From the NCBI GenBank assembly GCA_007922305.1, contig ML677364.1, positions 21,683,326 through 21,747,325 of the forward strand: DNA of 64,000 bases. The letters are read 5' to 3'. This stretch comes from Dermatemys mawii. Its lineage: Eukaryota > Chordata > Testudines > Dermatemydidae. Shown here one piece after another: positions 34,918 through 46,234 of the stretch; within the stretch, counting starts at the first letter, position 1; every line of letters begins with the position of its first letter. A model generated the notes under the pieces. It did no database searches. It was not told the origin of the DNA and saw only the letters and a program-made list of their open reading frames with translations. The translations under genes and the position numbers were made by a program.

Positions 34918-35289
34918 AGGTTTGCAATCTTTCTAATTGCTGGTAACTGCCCCCACCCACCCCCAACGGCCACAAACCTGCCCTGCCTCTTCCCTCAAGG
35001 GCCCACCCCTTCTTTGCTTCTTCCTCACATGGCTCCGCTCCTGCACTGCTTCTTCCTCCAAAGTTTTGCCCCATCACAAACTCCTTTCCCCACTCCGCCC
35101 CTTGCTCGCTGGATGATCTCAAGGAGCCTGCTATCAGGGAGGAGGCAGACTGGCTGAGCGGGGTGGTACGGGTTAATGACCCAGCACCTCCCACACCCTG
35201 AGGTAACTGGGCTTTTGGTTTGTGTGCCATTTAGGGTTGCCAGCTTCCCTTTTCAACCAGACTTTTCATTTGAAGAGTCTGGCAGCCCT
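34918..35289. mobile_element. hAT-like element related to 17548
   Basis: It opens 'taggtttgcaatctttct' plus 'aattgctgg' and closes 'tttgaagagtctggcagccc', the same ends as the 17548-18237 element in diverged form. The interior is C-rich with the same 'cctgccctgcctctt' word. It carries no nested insertion. Confidence 0.65.
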
Positions 35290-35375
35290 AAATGACACCT
35301 GTCCAGGTAGAAAAAACAGACTGTCTGGGTAAAAACCAGATGGGTGGCGACACTAGTAGTGGCCACTATCTCTTC

Positions 35376-35508
35376 AAAGGGTTGTCAACCCTCCAGATTG
35401 TCCAGGAGTCTCCAGGAATTAAAAATTCATCTTTAATTAAAGATTATGTTGTGATGAAACCTCCAGGAATATATCCAACCAAAATAGGCAACCCTACCTC
35501 TTCATGGT
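35376..35508. mobile_element. Short hAT-like MITE
   Basis: The left 'agggttgtcaaccctccaga' and right 'ataggcaacccta' are inverted ends, with inner inverted words 'ctccaggaattaaa' and 'aaacctccaggaata'. The flanks share CTCTTCA on both sides (about 35368 and 35510), consistent with a duplication of about 8 bp. Confidence 0.75.
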
Positions 35509-35509
35509 A

Positions 35510-37355
35510 CTTGCACAGGGTGCTGGAACTACTGTATGTGGGTAAATACTGACCTTCTGGCCCCTTCCCTCTCCCTCCTTTGAACTGTGGACATTGTAAC
35601 CTTCCACACTGGCCTATACAGGAGTGGCAGACAGACACTAGGCCAGATCCTCAGCTGAGGTTCTGCCCTCTCTCTGTACAGCACATAAGGGTTCTATTGA
35701 CACCAACACTGTGCACATTCTCCATCCCTGACTTCAACACATGCCGCAGTGCAGGGTTTAAATGTGCAGAGGCTCTTCTGCTATCAGTACTCAGCACGAC
35801 CCACTAACGAGTGCAAGTCTACAGACTGTTATCTATGCCAGTCAAAAAATATTTTATAGTGGGCCAGCTGGAGCAAATATTTAGAGGGCTCATTATACTT
35901 TATAGATATTAAATTGATAACACTAGTTTTCATGACTGTTGTATTTAATAAATATTCTGCTGATTAGTTCAAAAGTAGCTTAAGACACTGTATGTTTGTG
36001 TCAGTGTACACGCCTGTCTTTTTGTCCCTGTGCTTAAAAGGTTACCTCCTTCCATTCATTGGAAACCTCTGGGCCTGAATCTGATTGCAAGTCCACTTGC
36101 ATAAATAAGAGAAAGACTGTTTGAGACAATGGAGTTATATCTGTGTAAAATCAGTGTACTGAAATCAAAGTCAGGCCTTGTGTGTTTTAATGATCTGCCT
36201 TCTCCACAAATACATTTGAGGAGCAAATGTGTTTCATTGCTGAAATGATATTGCCTAAAGTATCTGCTGTTGTTGGAACAATGTGAGTACTTCTGAAGAA
36301 GAGCCTAATTATTGTCATTTAAGAATTTTTTTCTCATCTGTTTTGCTCATTTACGGATCCCCCAGTATTTTCCTTATCTCCTCCCATCCCCCATCGATAG
36401 TTGCCTTTTTAACACTTTCTCCGCCTCAGACTTCTCCCATCACGTATTTCACTGTGAAGACTTTTCTCCTCTCATTGTCTGAATACTGTATTTAGTCACA
36501 GGATAATCTCAGGTGGCTTATACCCCAAACTTTGGTTTTGCAAAAACAGCAAAAACATTAAAAACTTTATATTACTAAAAATGTTTCCATTTGTTTATGT
36601 TTAAACATCCTGCTGCAGCCTTTGCAATTAAATCAATACAGCATTTTGCATGAGAATCAGAATCTAGCAACTGACTAGAAACAAAAGTGAAGCTGCCTAT
36701 TTTCATTGTCCAAACTGAAAGTAAACAATAAATGGCAAAAGTAAGATTGATTCTTAAATATTTTTTAATTTTAGTAGTCTACGGCCATTAGTTTGATAAG
36801 TATGGCAATTTATTTTAAATGTACAATTTAACTTGACAGTCTCTTTATTGTTAATGGGCTTATGGGAGTTATGTATATTGTTGGACAGAGGTGACTATAT
36901 TTCAGTAGAACATTCATAATGCCTCATTGACATATTGCTGGTAGTTAAAGCTGCATTGAACCAAAACATCAGAATGGGTTGCCAAGAGATGATCAAGACT
37001 TGGAGTCTTTTAAACAAGACTAATGCCTTTTTTAAAACATATGCTGTAGCTCAGGATGTTGGGCTAAATCCAAGAATCACTGGGGAAAATTATAGAACTG
37101 GTATTATCCACAAAGTCAGAACAGATTATCATATCATTACTTTCTGGTCTTACATTCCATATACTTCATAGATTTTATCAGCAAAAAGTAATGTGATTTG
37201 AGCATGTATCTTGTAAGTTCCACATTTTAAAACCCTGGAACAAAATTTTGAAAAGTGGCTTTCTAGCACTTAAATTCAGGCTTAGGTATCCTATTTTATG
37301 TTCATAATAACTGTCGTTGCTCTGTACTTCAGAAAAGCATGCCATCTGTTTAAAT
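35510..37355. other. Mostly unique DNA; one palindromic fragment
   Basis: A decayed palindrome lies at 36065-36180 ('gggcctgaatctgattgca' against 'gaaatcaaagtcaggcct'). The rest is AT-rich with no recognised gene. Confidence 0.4.
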
Positions 37356-37479
37356 GCCAGAGTTATGGATTCAGGTGCCTAACTATAAGCACCCAAGTTT
37401 GAAAATGTTTATCATTACTTCTATTCTTTATTTAATCTGAAGATTCACAGTTAACAGTCATGTTTTGTTATGTGGGTTA

Positions 37480-37850
37480 AATATTTGGAGTAAAAGAATA
37501 GGCAAAAGAACGGGCATGGTTGGTTAGTGATGGAGAAGGAACCACAGGAGGTGAGCTTTAAGGGAGTATATTTGAATAAGGAGAGTGAGGTTTTTTGGTG
37601 CACTGGAGGTAGGAGGCTATTCCAGATATAGGAGGTGATGTGATAACAGGTGCAGGGTCATGAATGGGAAAAATTGTCAAAGAAGGTCATAAGGAGGGAG
37701 TAGTTAAGAGAGTGTATGAGAAGCAGGGGTGACATTATGCGGAGCCTTGAAAGTGAGGATAAGGAGTTTGAACTTTGGACCTAATCCATCTCCCATTGGA
37801 GTCAACGGAACAACTGGGCATGAGGCCCCGCGTGGTGCGGGGACTGGTTC
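37480..37850 (+). repeat. Uncertain interspersed repeat
   Basis: The purine-rich text 'aggaggctattccagatata', 'gtcatgaatgggaaaaa' and 'ggagccttgaaagtgaggat' has the look of an old LINE or SINE body. I cannot assign a family. Confidence 0.3.
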
Positions 37851-38384
37851 TCTAAAGTCCTCTGAAATAAAGAAGCAGAGGATTTCAGGTGAAATCTACT
37901 GAGAATCAGGATCCAGGGACCTCTCCAGGGGTTTGTCTTGACTAGGAAAGGCAATCAAGTTTAGTTCAGATTAGCTAACATGGACACGGAGGGAGAGAGA
38001 CAGAGGGAGCTCAGGGCAGCAGCTGCTATCCCAACTTCCTGATCCACTTAAAAGGACACTGTACTTAAGAGTAGGGTCAGCTTACTTGAAGGGGCAATGC
38101 ACATCTCTCTTTCCCTCCCACACACAGAGTGTGTGTCTCTGTCTCTGTCTGCCATGCTGTCTCCCCTCCCTCCATTCCTGCTGCCTTGTAGTGTGAGGCT
38201 GCATTAACAATGTGTTAACCTTTGAGGGCTCAGCTAAAAGCTAGTTCATCATTTGGCAATAAGGCACTCCCTGAGAAATATCCCACCCTCTTTCATTCTC
38301 TAACTTCACCACCTCAACCAAGCTTCACAATCATCATTGCTGTGAACAGTATTAAATTGTTTGTTTAAACCTGACCCCCCCCCC

Positions 38385-38489
38385 ATTTACATTAATTCTT
38401 ATGGGGAAATTGGATTTGCTTAACATCGTTTCGCTTAAAGTCACATTTTTCAGGAACATAACTACAACGTTAAGCGAGGAATTACTGTA
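38385..38489 (+). mobile_element. Mariner-like repeat, right end
   Basis: 'ttgcttaacatcgtttcgct', 'caggaacataactacaacgt' and 'taagcgaggaattactgta' match the right end of a reptile mariner/Tigger-type repeat ending in CTGTA. The left end is not seen. Confidence 0.55.
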
Positions 38490-38759
38490 CAGCGTAACAC
38501 AGCTCAGTTTTATCTGGTTGAATTGTAGCCTGGGCTTCAAGCTAAGGGTGTTACTGGGCATCTACCCAAGTTTAGCTAACCAATGCTAGCTATGTCCATC
38601 CTAAACTCAATTACTTTTCCTAGTCAAGGTAAAACCCCTGGTGTTAATGCCTGCCATTTTGTTCAATCTACTTGAGTGAGAAAACATTGCTTATATAGGC
38701 CAAGACACCCACAGAGTTCCACTGGAAAAAAGCCTATAGTTATTTCAGTGCCAAACTGT

Positions 38760-39051
38760 AGCATGTCCACGCTACCACTTTTGTTAGTAAAACTTATGCG
38801 ACTCAGGAGGTGAGAAAAAACACACCCCTGAGCGACATAAGTTAAATGAGAGAAGCACTGGTGTGCACAGCACTGTCGGAAGGAGAGCTTCTCCCGCTGA
38901 CATAGGGCCCCTGCTCGTGGAGGTGGTTTTATTATGTCAATGGGAGAACTCTCTCGCAACAGCATAGAGCAGCTACATAAGCGATCGTACAGTAGCACAG
39001 CTGCATCGGTACAGCTGTGTCACTGTGAACTTGCTCATGTAGACATGGCCT
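38760..39051. mobile_element. Turtle palindromic DNA transposon
   Basis: The ends 'catgtccacgctaccac' and 'gctcatgtagacatggc' are inverted. Inside are 'acacacccctgagcgacata' and 'cccgctgacatagggcccc', words of a common turtle element. GC-rich interior, no coding capacity. Confidence 0.7.
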
Positions 39052-39742
39052 ATAATCCTGTTCCCAACTCACAGTTTTGCTCTATGGGAAGTCTGCAAAT
39101 GCTCAGTCACAAGATGCCAGAGCAGAAGTAGACTTGAAAACTTTTTCACATCCAAACAACTGTTTCACACTTTCTTGAATCTATTCAGCAACTTTTTCAA
39201 ATCATGCCCTTCTTTCTTCCCTCTTTCCCTGCATAACCCTGCTTAAAAGAAAGCCTCCCTTAGCTCCCCTGTCTAGTGCTTGACCTACCTTGCATAAAAG
39301 AGAAAAAACAACCTGCCATGGTGAATAAGGTTTGAATGTAAGACTAATTTACTCCCTTCCTTTGAAAACCTGTGGAAGAGGTAAAGTTTTGTTTAAAAAT
39401 GCACCAGGTTGATGATGCAGAAAACCCAGCGTATTGTTCTTTTGCTTGTAGGGATTAGCAACCAGACAGAAAGGCAGGGAACTTGGCCTTCTGTTTGGAC
39501 AGAGCCTGAAGATTCATTAGGCATCCTAGCTCCAAGCATCCACAAATCCTTTTGCAGTCCTTTCAGGCGTCCCTCTACTTCTCCCCTGGCAGCATGGGCT
39601 CTGCTGCTATTAGTCTCCCCATTGATGATTGTACATTACCTCCCCCTCTGAGTCAGTTATAAACCGCAGATGGGAAGTCAGTGTTGATAACTCTGAGCAG
39701 CATTTACTTCTACAGAGATTTCTTCCAGAAACATCACAAGTG
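39052..39742. other. Unique DNA, nothing recognised
   Basis: No gene or repeat family was recognised. Confidence 0.35.
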
Positions 39743-40280
39743 TGTTGGAGAAGCATACCACCTAGAGCTGCTCCTTATAGGCCTGCTTGACAAGGGTGAG
39801 GCCTCATTTCTTGGGAGAAAGGATTAGGGAGGTACGTGGATCAGCAGGCTGGACACAGAATGTCTGTACTAGCTAAGATAAGGGGGAACACTCAGGGAAC
39901 CATTTACTACAGACAAGATAACAATGGATAAGATAAATAAGGAACATGAAGATGAGGTAACAAATAAATTGTACACGGACAGAGTGGGGACAGAGGATGT
40001 TGTACAAGGATTGGTTCCAAGGTAATCAAGCCAATCCCGAAATGCGTGATGCATAGTAAATGCAATCTAATGTGTAAATGTATATAAAGGAAGAAATTTG
40101 CTGTGTAAATGTGGATGCGTGGTATGCCCTGTAACCACCCCCAATGCTTGAGCCTAATCAACGCATGCACAGTTTGACAGTATAGCAATAAAAAAACCTC
40201 AGTGATGAGTTCGGAGTTAAGCTGAGTTGCTGGAAATTGAGTGGATAAGATCTCAGAAGCCACCCCAACACATTCCAACA
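39743..40280 (+). mobile_element. Solo LTR of an endogenous retrovirus
   Basis: The ends TGTTGGA and TCCAACA form the short inverted repeat, beginning TG and ending CA, that bounds retroviral LTRs. A TATA box ('tatataaagg') lies at 40081-40090 and a polyadenylation signal AATAAA at 40187-40192, about 105 bases on, which gives the U3-R-U5 order on the + strand. No gag, pol or env follows or precedes, so internal sequence was lost, most simply by recombination between two LTRs. The flanking duplication is not clear. Confidence 0.75.
40081..40192 (+). promoter_or_regulatory. LTR core promoter and poly(A) signal
   Basis: The TATA box at 40081-40088 and AATAAA at 40187-40192 define a likely transcript start near 40110 and the R region. 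Whether the LTR still drives any transcript cannot be told from sequence. Confidence 0.55.
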
Positions 40281-40289
40281 TAAGGACTC

Positions 40290-40850
40290 AGAGGCTACCC
40301 CAACCCTCCTCACATTCAACCACCCACCACTCACTCCAGCTAACAGAAATCACATATGGCTCCAAACAAGGACTGTTCATGTGAAGGACTGCCTCCTAAT
40401 AGGAGATAGGGGAGCATGCTGAGTATCAGGCGATGACTGCCAAGTATTTGTCCTTGTTTGCTGCCCCTTTTGACATTGAGCGTAGAGCATCAAAGGGCTC
40501 AAGATCTGTCCCATCATTTGCACCATCGCAATCTGCAGTATCAGTTAAATGAATCCTCACCCATCTTCCTTCACTTGCTCAAAAACTTCAAGAGGACATC
40601 TTCATATTCCATTTACTTGGTCTTCCATCTGCTAGTTTATGTTTACCACTCCCAATGATCCTTAACCTTTGTCATTTTTGTTTTTCCTTTATAGTAACTG
40701 GAGATTGTTTTGCCCTCTGTATTATGTACACACACAAAGACCATTCCAAATATAGGTTTTATATTTAAATTATTACATGAACCATGCAGAAAAATATATT
40801 ACTACAGCCTTAAAGACTGAAATTCAAATGATCAGATTCCACATGCAGCA
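40290..40850. other. Unique DNA, nothing recognised
   Basis: No gene or repeat family was recognised. Confidence 0.35.
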
Positions 40851-40904
40851 TTATGAGTGTTAATAAAGGCAAGGAAGACTGAATTTGGTAATTTTTTTGT
40901 GGGG

Positions 40905-41352
40905 ATGGTATGATGAGGTTGCCTGCAATGGCATATGGCCCATCTCTGACTGCTGTGAGCGAATGTCTCTAGCTGCTGGACATGGGACAGTAGATGGGGA
41001 GCGCTTTGAGTTACTACAGAGAATTCTTTCCCAAGTGTGTGTCTGGTGGTTCTTGACCACATGCTCAGTGTCTAATTGATCACCATATTTGGGGTCAGGA
41101 AGAATTTTCCCTCAGGTCACATTGAAGGAGAACCTGGAGGTGGGGGGTTTTTTTAGATCACTTGCTGTTTGAACTAGGTAGTAAATAGTGGATTCTCTGG
41201 AACTCAAAATCTTTAAATCAAGATGTGAGAACTTTGGTTACTCAGCCAGAGGTTATGGGACAGGAGTGGGTGGCTGAGGTTCTGTGGCCTGCACTGTGCA
41301 GGAGGTCAGACTAAATCATGATGGTCCCATCTGGCCTTAAAGTCTATGAATA
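40905..41352 (+). mobile_element. CR1 LINE 3' end
   Basis: The block 'gaagaattttccctcaggtc', 'gcactgtgcaggaggtcaga', 'ctaaatcatgatggtcccat', 'ctggccttaaagtctatgaa' is the terminal part of a CR1 on +. It carries only 3' UTR and no RT domain. It ends at the usual 'tctatgaat' type terminus. Confidence 0.85.
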
Positions 41353-43020
41353 AGACTCTGATAGACCAACTTCTAGTTGGAACAAATGGGATTGCTACCT
41401 TAGGTCATGCATCTCTCATGTCTGGAAAGCAATTTTCTGGAGTTTTTATATGTGGTATCAAGTTTAAGCAGTAAAGGTACTTAATTAAACTATAACAATT
41501 TATAATTACCTCAGTACAAGTTCTAATTAGTTTTTAATGGTTATTGTTTTCATAATGCAATTTAAAGTATCAGAAGTTGTATAATCAAGAGAAATTCTTG
41601 CTCTATTTTTGGTAAATCTGCATTTTGCTAGCTACCCTGCTGTTACATATGTAATGTAATGTATGAATTAAATAACAAATTTAAACCAGCTTCACTTTTT
41701 TTGTGTGCACTAAAAGTTATCACTTTCCACAGGATAATGTTAATTAAGGTCTGCATTCTAATTTTGTGTGTATCTACTTGTGTCTTGCAGATGGCTCTTC
41801 CCAGCTAATGGTGCATATTCCTCAAGGAATTCTGTTCTACAGATTTTGAAAATTCATGACCATGTTTTGGAGGGATTTGGATATTTGTGCAAACAGACTG
41901 AAATACCAAAGCATGTGGTATGTAATCATAGGAAGTCTCTTTTTTCATGACCTTACAAGGCCTGCAGACTTTATGTGATACCTTATTGTGCAATACAGGG
42001 GAAAAATACATCAGAAAGAAAAAATGTCTTCTGCTCCACTCCTCATGTGATGCTTTATTCCCTCATACACTTATAGTTTTTCAAAGGATCGTTTAACCAT
42101 TGTTTGGCAATTTCCAAAGGGGTGGGAGGTGGGAGGAGGGAAATGCTGGGTTACATCCAAAGGAAGGGAGGAGCTTTTTAAAGTTTTGTATTTAATCTGA
42201 TTATAAGTCCACAACTTCACCCTTTTAACATTAGTCATGTCTGTGCTAAAAGGGAGAGTACAAAAGTGCCTGACTACAGAGTGCAAAATTTTCCATAGTT
42301 TGGAACTGTAGACAGGCAATTCAAACTAACATTTCAAATATATCATGCTCAGCAACAGAAAGCACAGCAAATCAGGAGCAAGCCTAAAAACACACAACTT
42401 CTCCTAGGATCTAACACATTTCCTTATATCTCACTGGCTACTTTTCAGAAGGAGTATTAGACAAAAATAATACAAGTGGGAAATAAAGAGAATGACCTAC
42501 TTTACAAAAAAGAGCTCTCTGTAAAGGTTTTGCTCTAATTGACAGTGTGGAGTTGCATAACCAAATAAGGAGTTACTGTTTATGCCTGTAGTAGCTGAGA
42601 ACCTTGCTTTAGGTAATGGAGTTATATGGTCTCAGACTGTTCACACTGAAACCTATAGCAAAGCCCCCATTAACTTAAATGAGGGCAGGGCTCATAGTTT
42701 CCATTATGGACACTGTTATCCTCAGGTCATGGGACAGTCAATCTCATGTCCTGGGAGATGGCCACCAAGATTTAGACAGGGAGGAGGCAAGGTACAATGT
42801 TTTATGCTGCTATGCCTTTCCATGGGATTGGAATATTTCTCCTAGCTGTGGATCAGTGGTTAGTGATGTTACTCTTCAGTTCAAGTATTGTACCTTTGTA
42901 GACTGGGCTGTTAGTGAAAATATGGTCTTTAGCACTTATGCGCTAAGTAGCTTGTTGGGTTTTAGTTGCCAAAGCTGAAGATCCTCACTTCCTATAAGAG
43001 GTGAGAAGGATGGTCTTGTA
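41353..43020. other. Unique DNA with one weak exon candidate
   Basis: The only exon-like feature is 41791-41917, treated under findings. The rest has no recognised gene or repeat. Confidence 0.35.
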
Positions 43021-43024
43021 GCTG

Positions 43025-43210
43025 AGTCATTGGTATAAGAACTTGTGACAGCGAGGTTCTGTGGCTCTACAACAGATACCCACTGTCATCACCTAACCAT
43101 GTTGTGCTCCAGCTTTCTCAGCTATAAAAGGGGGGGAGTGATATTTACATCTCTCCTTGGTCTTATGAGGCTTAAATCATTTATAAAGGGGATCATCAGA
43201 AGGGCTCACA
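43025..43210 (-). repeat. MIR-type SINE remnant
   Basis: 'ctcagctataaaaggggg', 'gatatttacatctctccttg' and 'ttatgaggcttaaatcattt' follow the reverse complement of the MIR core at low identity. Confidence 0.45.
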
Positions 43211-43469
43211 GTATTATGGTTTTTAAAGTGTGCATATAGCAGAGGGTGTAGGGGACAGCGATCCTACTCTCTCTAACCCGGGCATTATAAGAGGAGAGAG
43301 GTAGAGCTAGAGAGTTTTAAACCCACACTATACATTTTCTGGCCAGCTTAAACTGCGATCCTCCCTTAGGATCAGGAACACCTTGAAATTAGCACAGATC
43401 AACAGCCGCTTTGTGCTCTGTGGTTCCCTGTGCTGTGCGTCTATATAAATATCGCCAAGTTGATATTTG

Positions 43470-44263
43470 CTCTCGGCATTGTGAAGAAACCCTCCCTGGT
43501 TTTCCTTTTTCCGTGTTTCTCTCGCCCCAGCGTCTCCTTTTCTTGGATCCTCGTCTGTCTCCTCCCACAGAAAGAGGGCGGGGGAGAGAGAGAAAAAAGG
43601 TCACGTATGTTTGGAAAAATATGTAGGTCAGTGGAACATTTCCTGCACTTGTGCAAAAGGAGGCAGGGGAGGGAGCGCTCCTCTCCCTCTCTCTGCAGCT
43701 TTCTCTTCCCCACCCTCTTCCTCCCAAAAGCAAAACCACCCGCCCTTCAAAAAGGGGGAAGACGGGAACCGATCCCCGGGTCCCTGCTCAGCCCTGACCA
43801 ATTTTGCAGCCCCCCAGCTATATTTTCCTTGCAAGAGATCCCGATTATAGCAAAGCAGCCGCCGCCGCCGCCTCCCCACTCCCGCTAACTCGGCGATTCC
43901 CGCAGGAGCAGCACCCCGATGATCGCCGGGCGCAGGCAGGGCTGCGCCCCAAAAGCTCTGCTGGGTGGGGGGCGATGCAGGATTTGCTGGGAGGATGCGC
44001 CCTCCTCGCCCCCGGGGCACCAACTTTAAGGAGAAGTCCCGGGATTGCAGCCTCCCTGCCTCGCCCCTTGGTGCATTTAACTTAATGCACCAGGACGGGC
44101 CCCAGCCAGCAGCCCCTCTGTCCCTCTTCTTCCTCCTCCTCCTCGCCCCGCAGCAGCCCGGGGTGCCGGCTGCTTGGCGGTCCCGGTGGAGCCCGCGCTG
44201 CCGCGCGTCTCTGTGCGGCGCGGCGGGGAAGCGGGAGCCCGGCATGCGGCGCCCCCTTGCACC
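43470..44263 (+). other. Probable 5' untranslated leader with upstream ATGs
   Basis: If transcription starts about 30 bases past the TATA box, the leader is nearly 800 bases. It contains several upstream ATGs, at 43607, 43619, 43975 and 43995 among others. The one at 43607 opens a 93-codon frame closing at 43888. A leader like this would lower translation from 44264, or the true start site lies closer to the exon's ATG. Confidence 0.4.
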
Positions 44264-44529
44264 ATGAGATCCAGCGGGGGCAACAGCGGCAGCAGCAGCC
44301 CCAGCGGGAAGGCGGCGGCGGCCAGACCCTCGGGCTCGTCGTGTGCGAGGACGAGTTCGCCGGCTCCCGAGCCTGGCCCCCTGCGCGAGTGGAGCAGCCG
44401 CCGCCGCGGCGGCATCGGGAGCCACCAGAAAAGCGGCGGCAGCGGCCGCGGCTCCCGCGCTCAGGTCGCCACAGCGGACAGCAGCAGCAGCTGGGCTAAG
44501 TCGGGCCCCCTCCCCCAGCAGCACCCCAG
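44264..44529 (+). CDS. Candidate first coding exon, gene unidentified
   Basis: The ATG at 44264 lies in a good context (CACCATGA, A at -3). It opens 88 full codons that end at a consensus donor, 'ccccag|gtaagg', with the exon's last base at 44529. The protein start is MRSSGGNSGSSSPSGKAAA, then Ser/Gly/Ala/Arg-rich to the donor, with no signal peptide or folded domain visible. Low-complexity N-termini of this kind are common in first exons of large neuronal or signalling genes, but I cannot name this one. The donor splits a codon after its second base. Two other frames are also open here because stops are rare in GC-rich DNA, so the frame is not certain. Confidence 0.45.
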
Positions 44530-44535
44530 GTAAGG
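44530..44535 (+). promoter_or_regulatory. Splice donor of first exon
   Basis: 'cag|gtaagg' is a near-perfect U2-type donor. It is the strongest donor in the island and defines the exon end. Confidence 0.5.
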
Positions 44536-44569
44536 CGCAGCCCGCGAGCCAGTGTGTGTCGCGAGCTCG

Positions 44570-44595
44570 GGGAAGTGTGTGTGTGTGTGTGTGTG
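44570..44595 (+). repeat. (GT)n microsatellite
   Basis: About ten GT units run from 'aagtgtgtgtg' to 'gtgtgtgtgg', just inside the presumed first intron. Confidence 0.9.
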
Positions 44596-45090
44596 GACTC
44601 GCACACACGACACGTCGCTGGGTCGGCCCCTCTCACACTCTTCGCTTTTCCCGCGCCCCTCAGGGCCAGGGAGCTACCCGGGCAGCCGCGTGTGGACGCG
44701 CGCACAGCTCCGCTCTGCCTGGGCATGACGAGCGGAGGCTACCCCCTGCCCCGCCTGCCCAAGAGGGAACAGAGACTGAGCCCTCAGGGCTCTGCCCCAA
44801 GCCGCCCCCTTCCGCCCATCCAGGGTTTCCTACTGTGCGCTGGGGTTCAGCCCCTGCGGCCCTCTGTCAGAGGCACATCTCCAGAGCCTCACACACGAGC
44901 TTCCCTTCCTGGCTAGCAGGATGGAGGTTGTGTGTACTGGGTTACTCGCCCATGTCAGGACGCTGGGTAGCAAATGGTTTGCATTTTAATGCTGTCTTCT
45001 CCCGGACCTTACCTCTGGCAGTAGGTGTCAACAAGAACTTGGGTTGTCAGCTACTGTCCATTCAGAAATCCTCCCCCTCACACAGAGGGA

Positions 45091-45124
45091 TACACACACA
45101 CGCGCGCGCACACACGTACGTGTG
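45091..45124. repeat. Alternating purine-pyrimidine tract
   Basis: 'tacacacacacgcgcgcgca' followed by 'cacacgtacgtgtg' alternates for about 34 bases, a pattern able to form Z-DNA under negative supercoiling. Confidence 0.85.
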
Positions 45125-45129
45125 AGTTC

Positions 45130-46229
45130 GTTTTAATTTTTGAGTATTTGGCTTGAACATGGAAAGTGAGTTGGGAAAGCACTCATGGTCCCATCGCCTC
45201 AAAAATTATCATGTGGCTACAATTTGTCATCTTATTTTGGGCTGCATTCATACAGGGTTGAGTAGTGATCCGAGGATCTGAGCATTGGTGCTGCAGTCCT
45301 TAATCAAGCACAGCTCCCATTAAGGTCAGTGGGAGTTTTGACTGAGGAAGGGTTCCTGATCTGTACCACAGGATTGTAATTTGCCAAGAGCTTCTTGTAA
45401 TTTAAGCCATTTGTTAGTTTTCTTTTAGTTTGCAGACCAGAAAAAAAGTTTCTAAATAGACTTCTAACAACATGGAACTTGTTTCCTAAAGAGTTGTGTA
45501 GTGTTCTTTTCCTGTAAGGGCACTGGAGTGATTTAGCAATTAGTGAGGATGCTAATCCCAATAGATGATATTCCTTAACTGCTTACTGGATGATATCTTA
45601 CTTTCACTCTAGTGATTTAGAAATAATTAGCTGTTATAAATATTATAGCCAGCAAAGGAACTGTAATCTTTTTATGGTACTAAATCTCCAGAATGACTAT
45701 AAAACCCCTTCGTGTGGGCATGCATAAAATGAGCTTTAAGATACAAATTCAACAAGTGTCCACTGTGGCTGTACCTTGAAGTGGAAAATTGTCTTCTTCA
45801 CTCATGTATGAAATGCTAATTTGTATCCCATAGTGATGTTTGTTTAGTTAGATTAAATAATTAGTGATTGCAATTTCATGATGTAGTCAACTCATCCATT
45901 GATCTGTGTCTGTTTCTGAAACCTGTTGGCTGGTTAAGGAAGGGTCCAAACAACCAGAGTGCATTTAGGAGTAATGTTACTCACGTGAGTACCCATGAAT
46001 AACATGAATGTACGAGGGTTTGGGACCAATAATATATTTAATGAACTTAACGCTAACAGTGTCTGTTCTTGTATTTTAAGATACAGAGCTATGATTTCAT
46101 CTTCTTTTCAGTAAAATTTTCAATAAGTTTTTCTATAACATAATAATCAGTGCAAGTGGTGACCTCTATAGTTAAGGTTGCCCAACACTTCCCATTATAA
46201 ACCTCTGTTTTCAACTGCTTAACTTTATT
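45130..46229. other. Presumed intron; two palindromic fragments
   Basis: Decayed dispersed palindromes are seen at 45240-45360 ('gctgcagtccttaatcaagc', 'aggtcagtgggagttttgac') and 45955-46025 ('gttactcacgtgagtaccc'). No further exon was recognised. Confidence 0.4.
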
Positions 46230-46234
46230 AAAAG

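Larger units (their letters stand above)
43400..44950 (+). promoter_or_regulatory. CpG-island promoter
   Basis: This is the one long CpG-dense stretch that is not a transposon. Its left part holds a TATA-like box, 'ctatataaat', at 43441-43450. CpG density peaks at 43850-44560 with (ccg)n, (ggc)n and (agc)n runs. It continues past the splice donor at 44530, as vertebrate islands usually do. Direction is taken from the TATA box, the exon and the donor on the + strand. Such islands commonly drive housekeeping or developmental genes. Confidence 0.7.

Noticed and set aside
43628..44608. 326-codon minus-strand frame over the CpG island
   Set aside because: Ala/Arg/Gly-rich translation of GC-rich DNA with few stops; the TATA box, ATG context and donor all favour the + strand.
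44343..45125. 260-codon + frame across the donor
   Set aside because: It reads through the strong splice donor into microsatellites; stops are rare here because of base composition.
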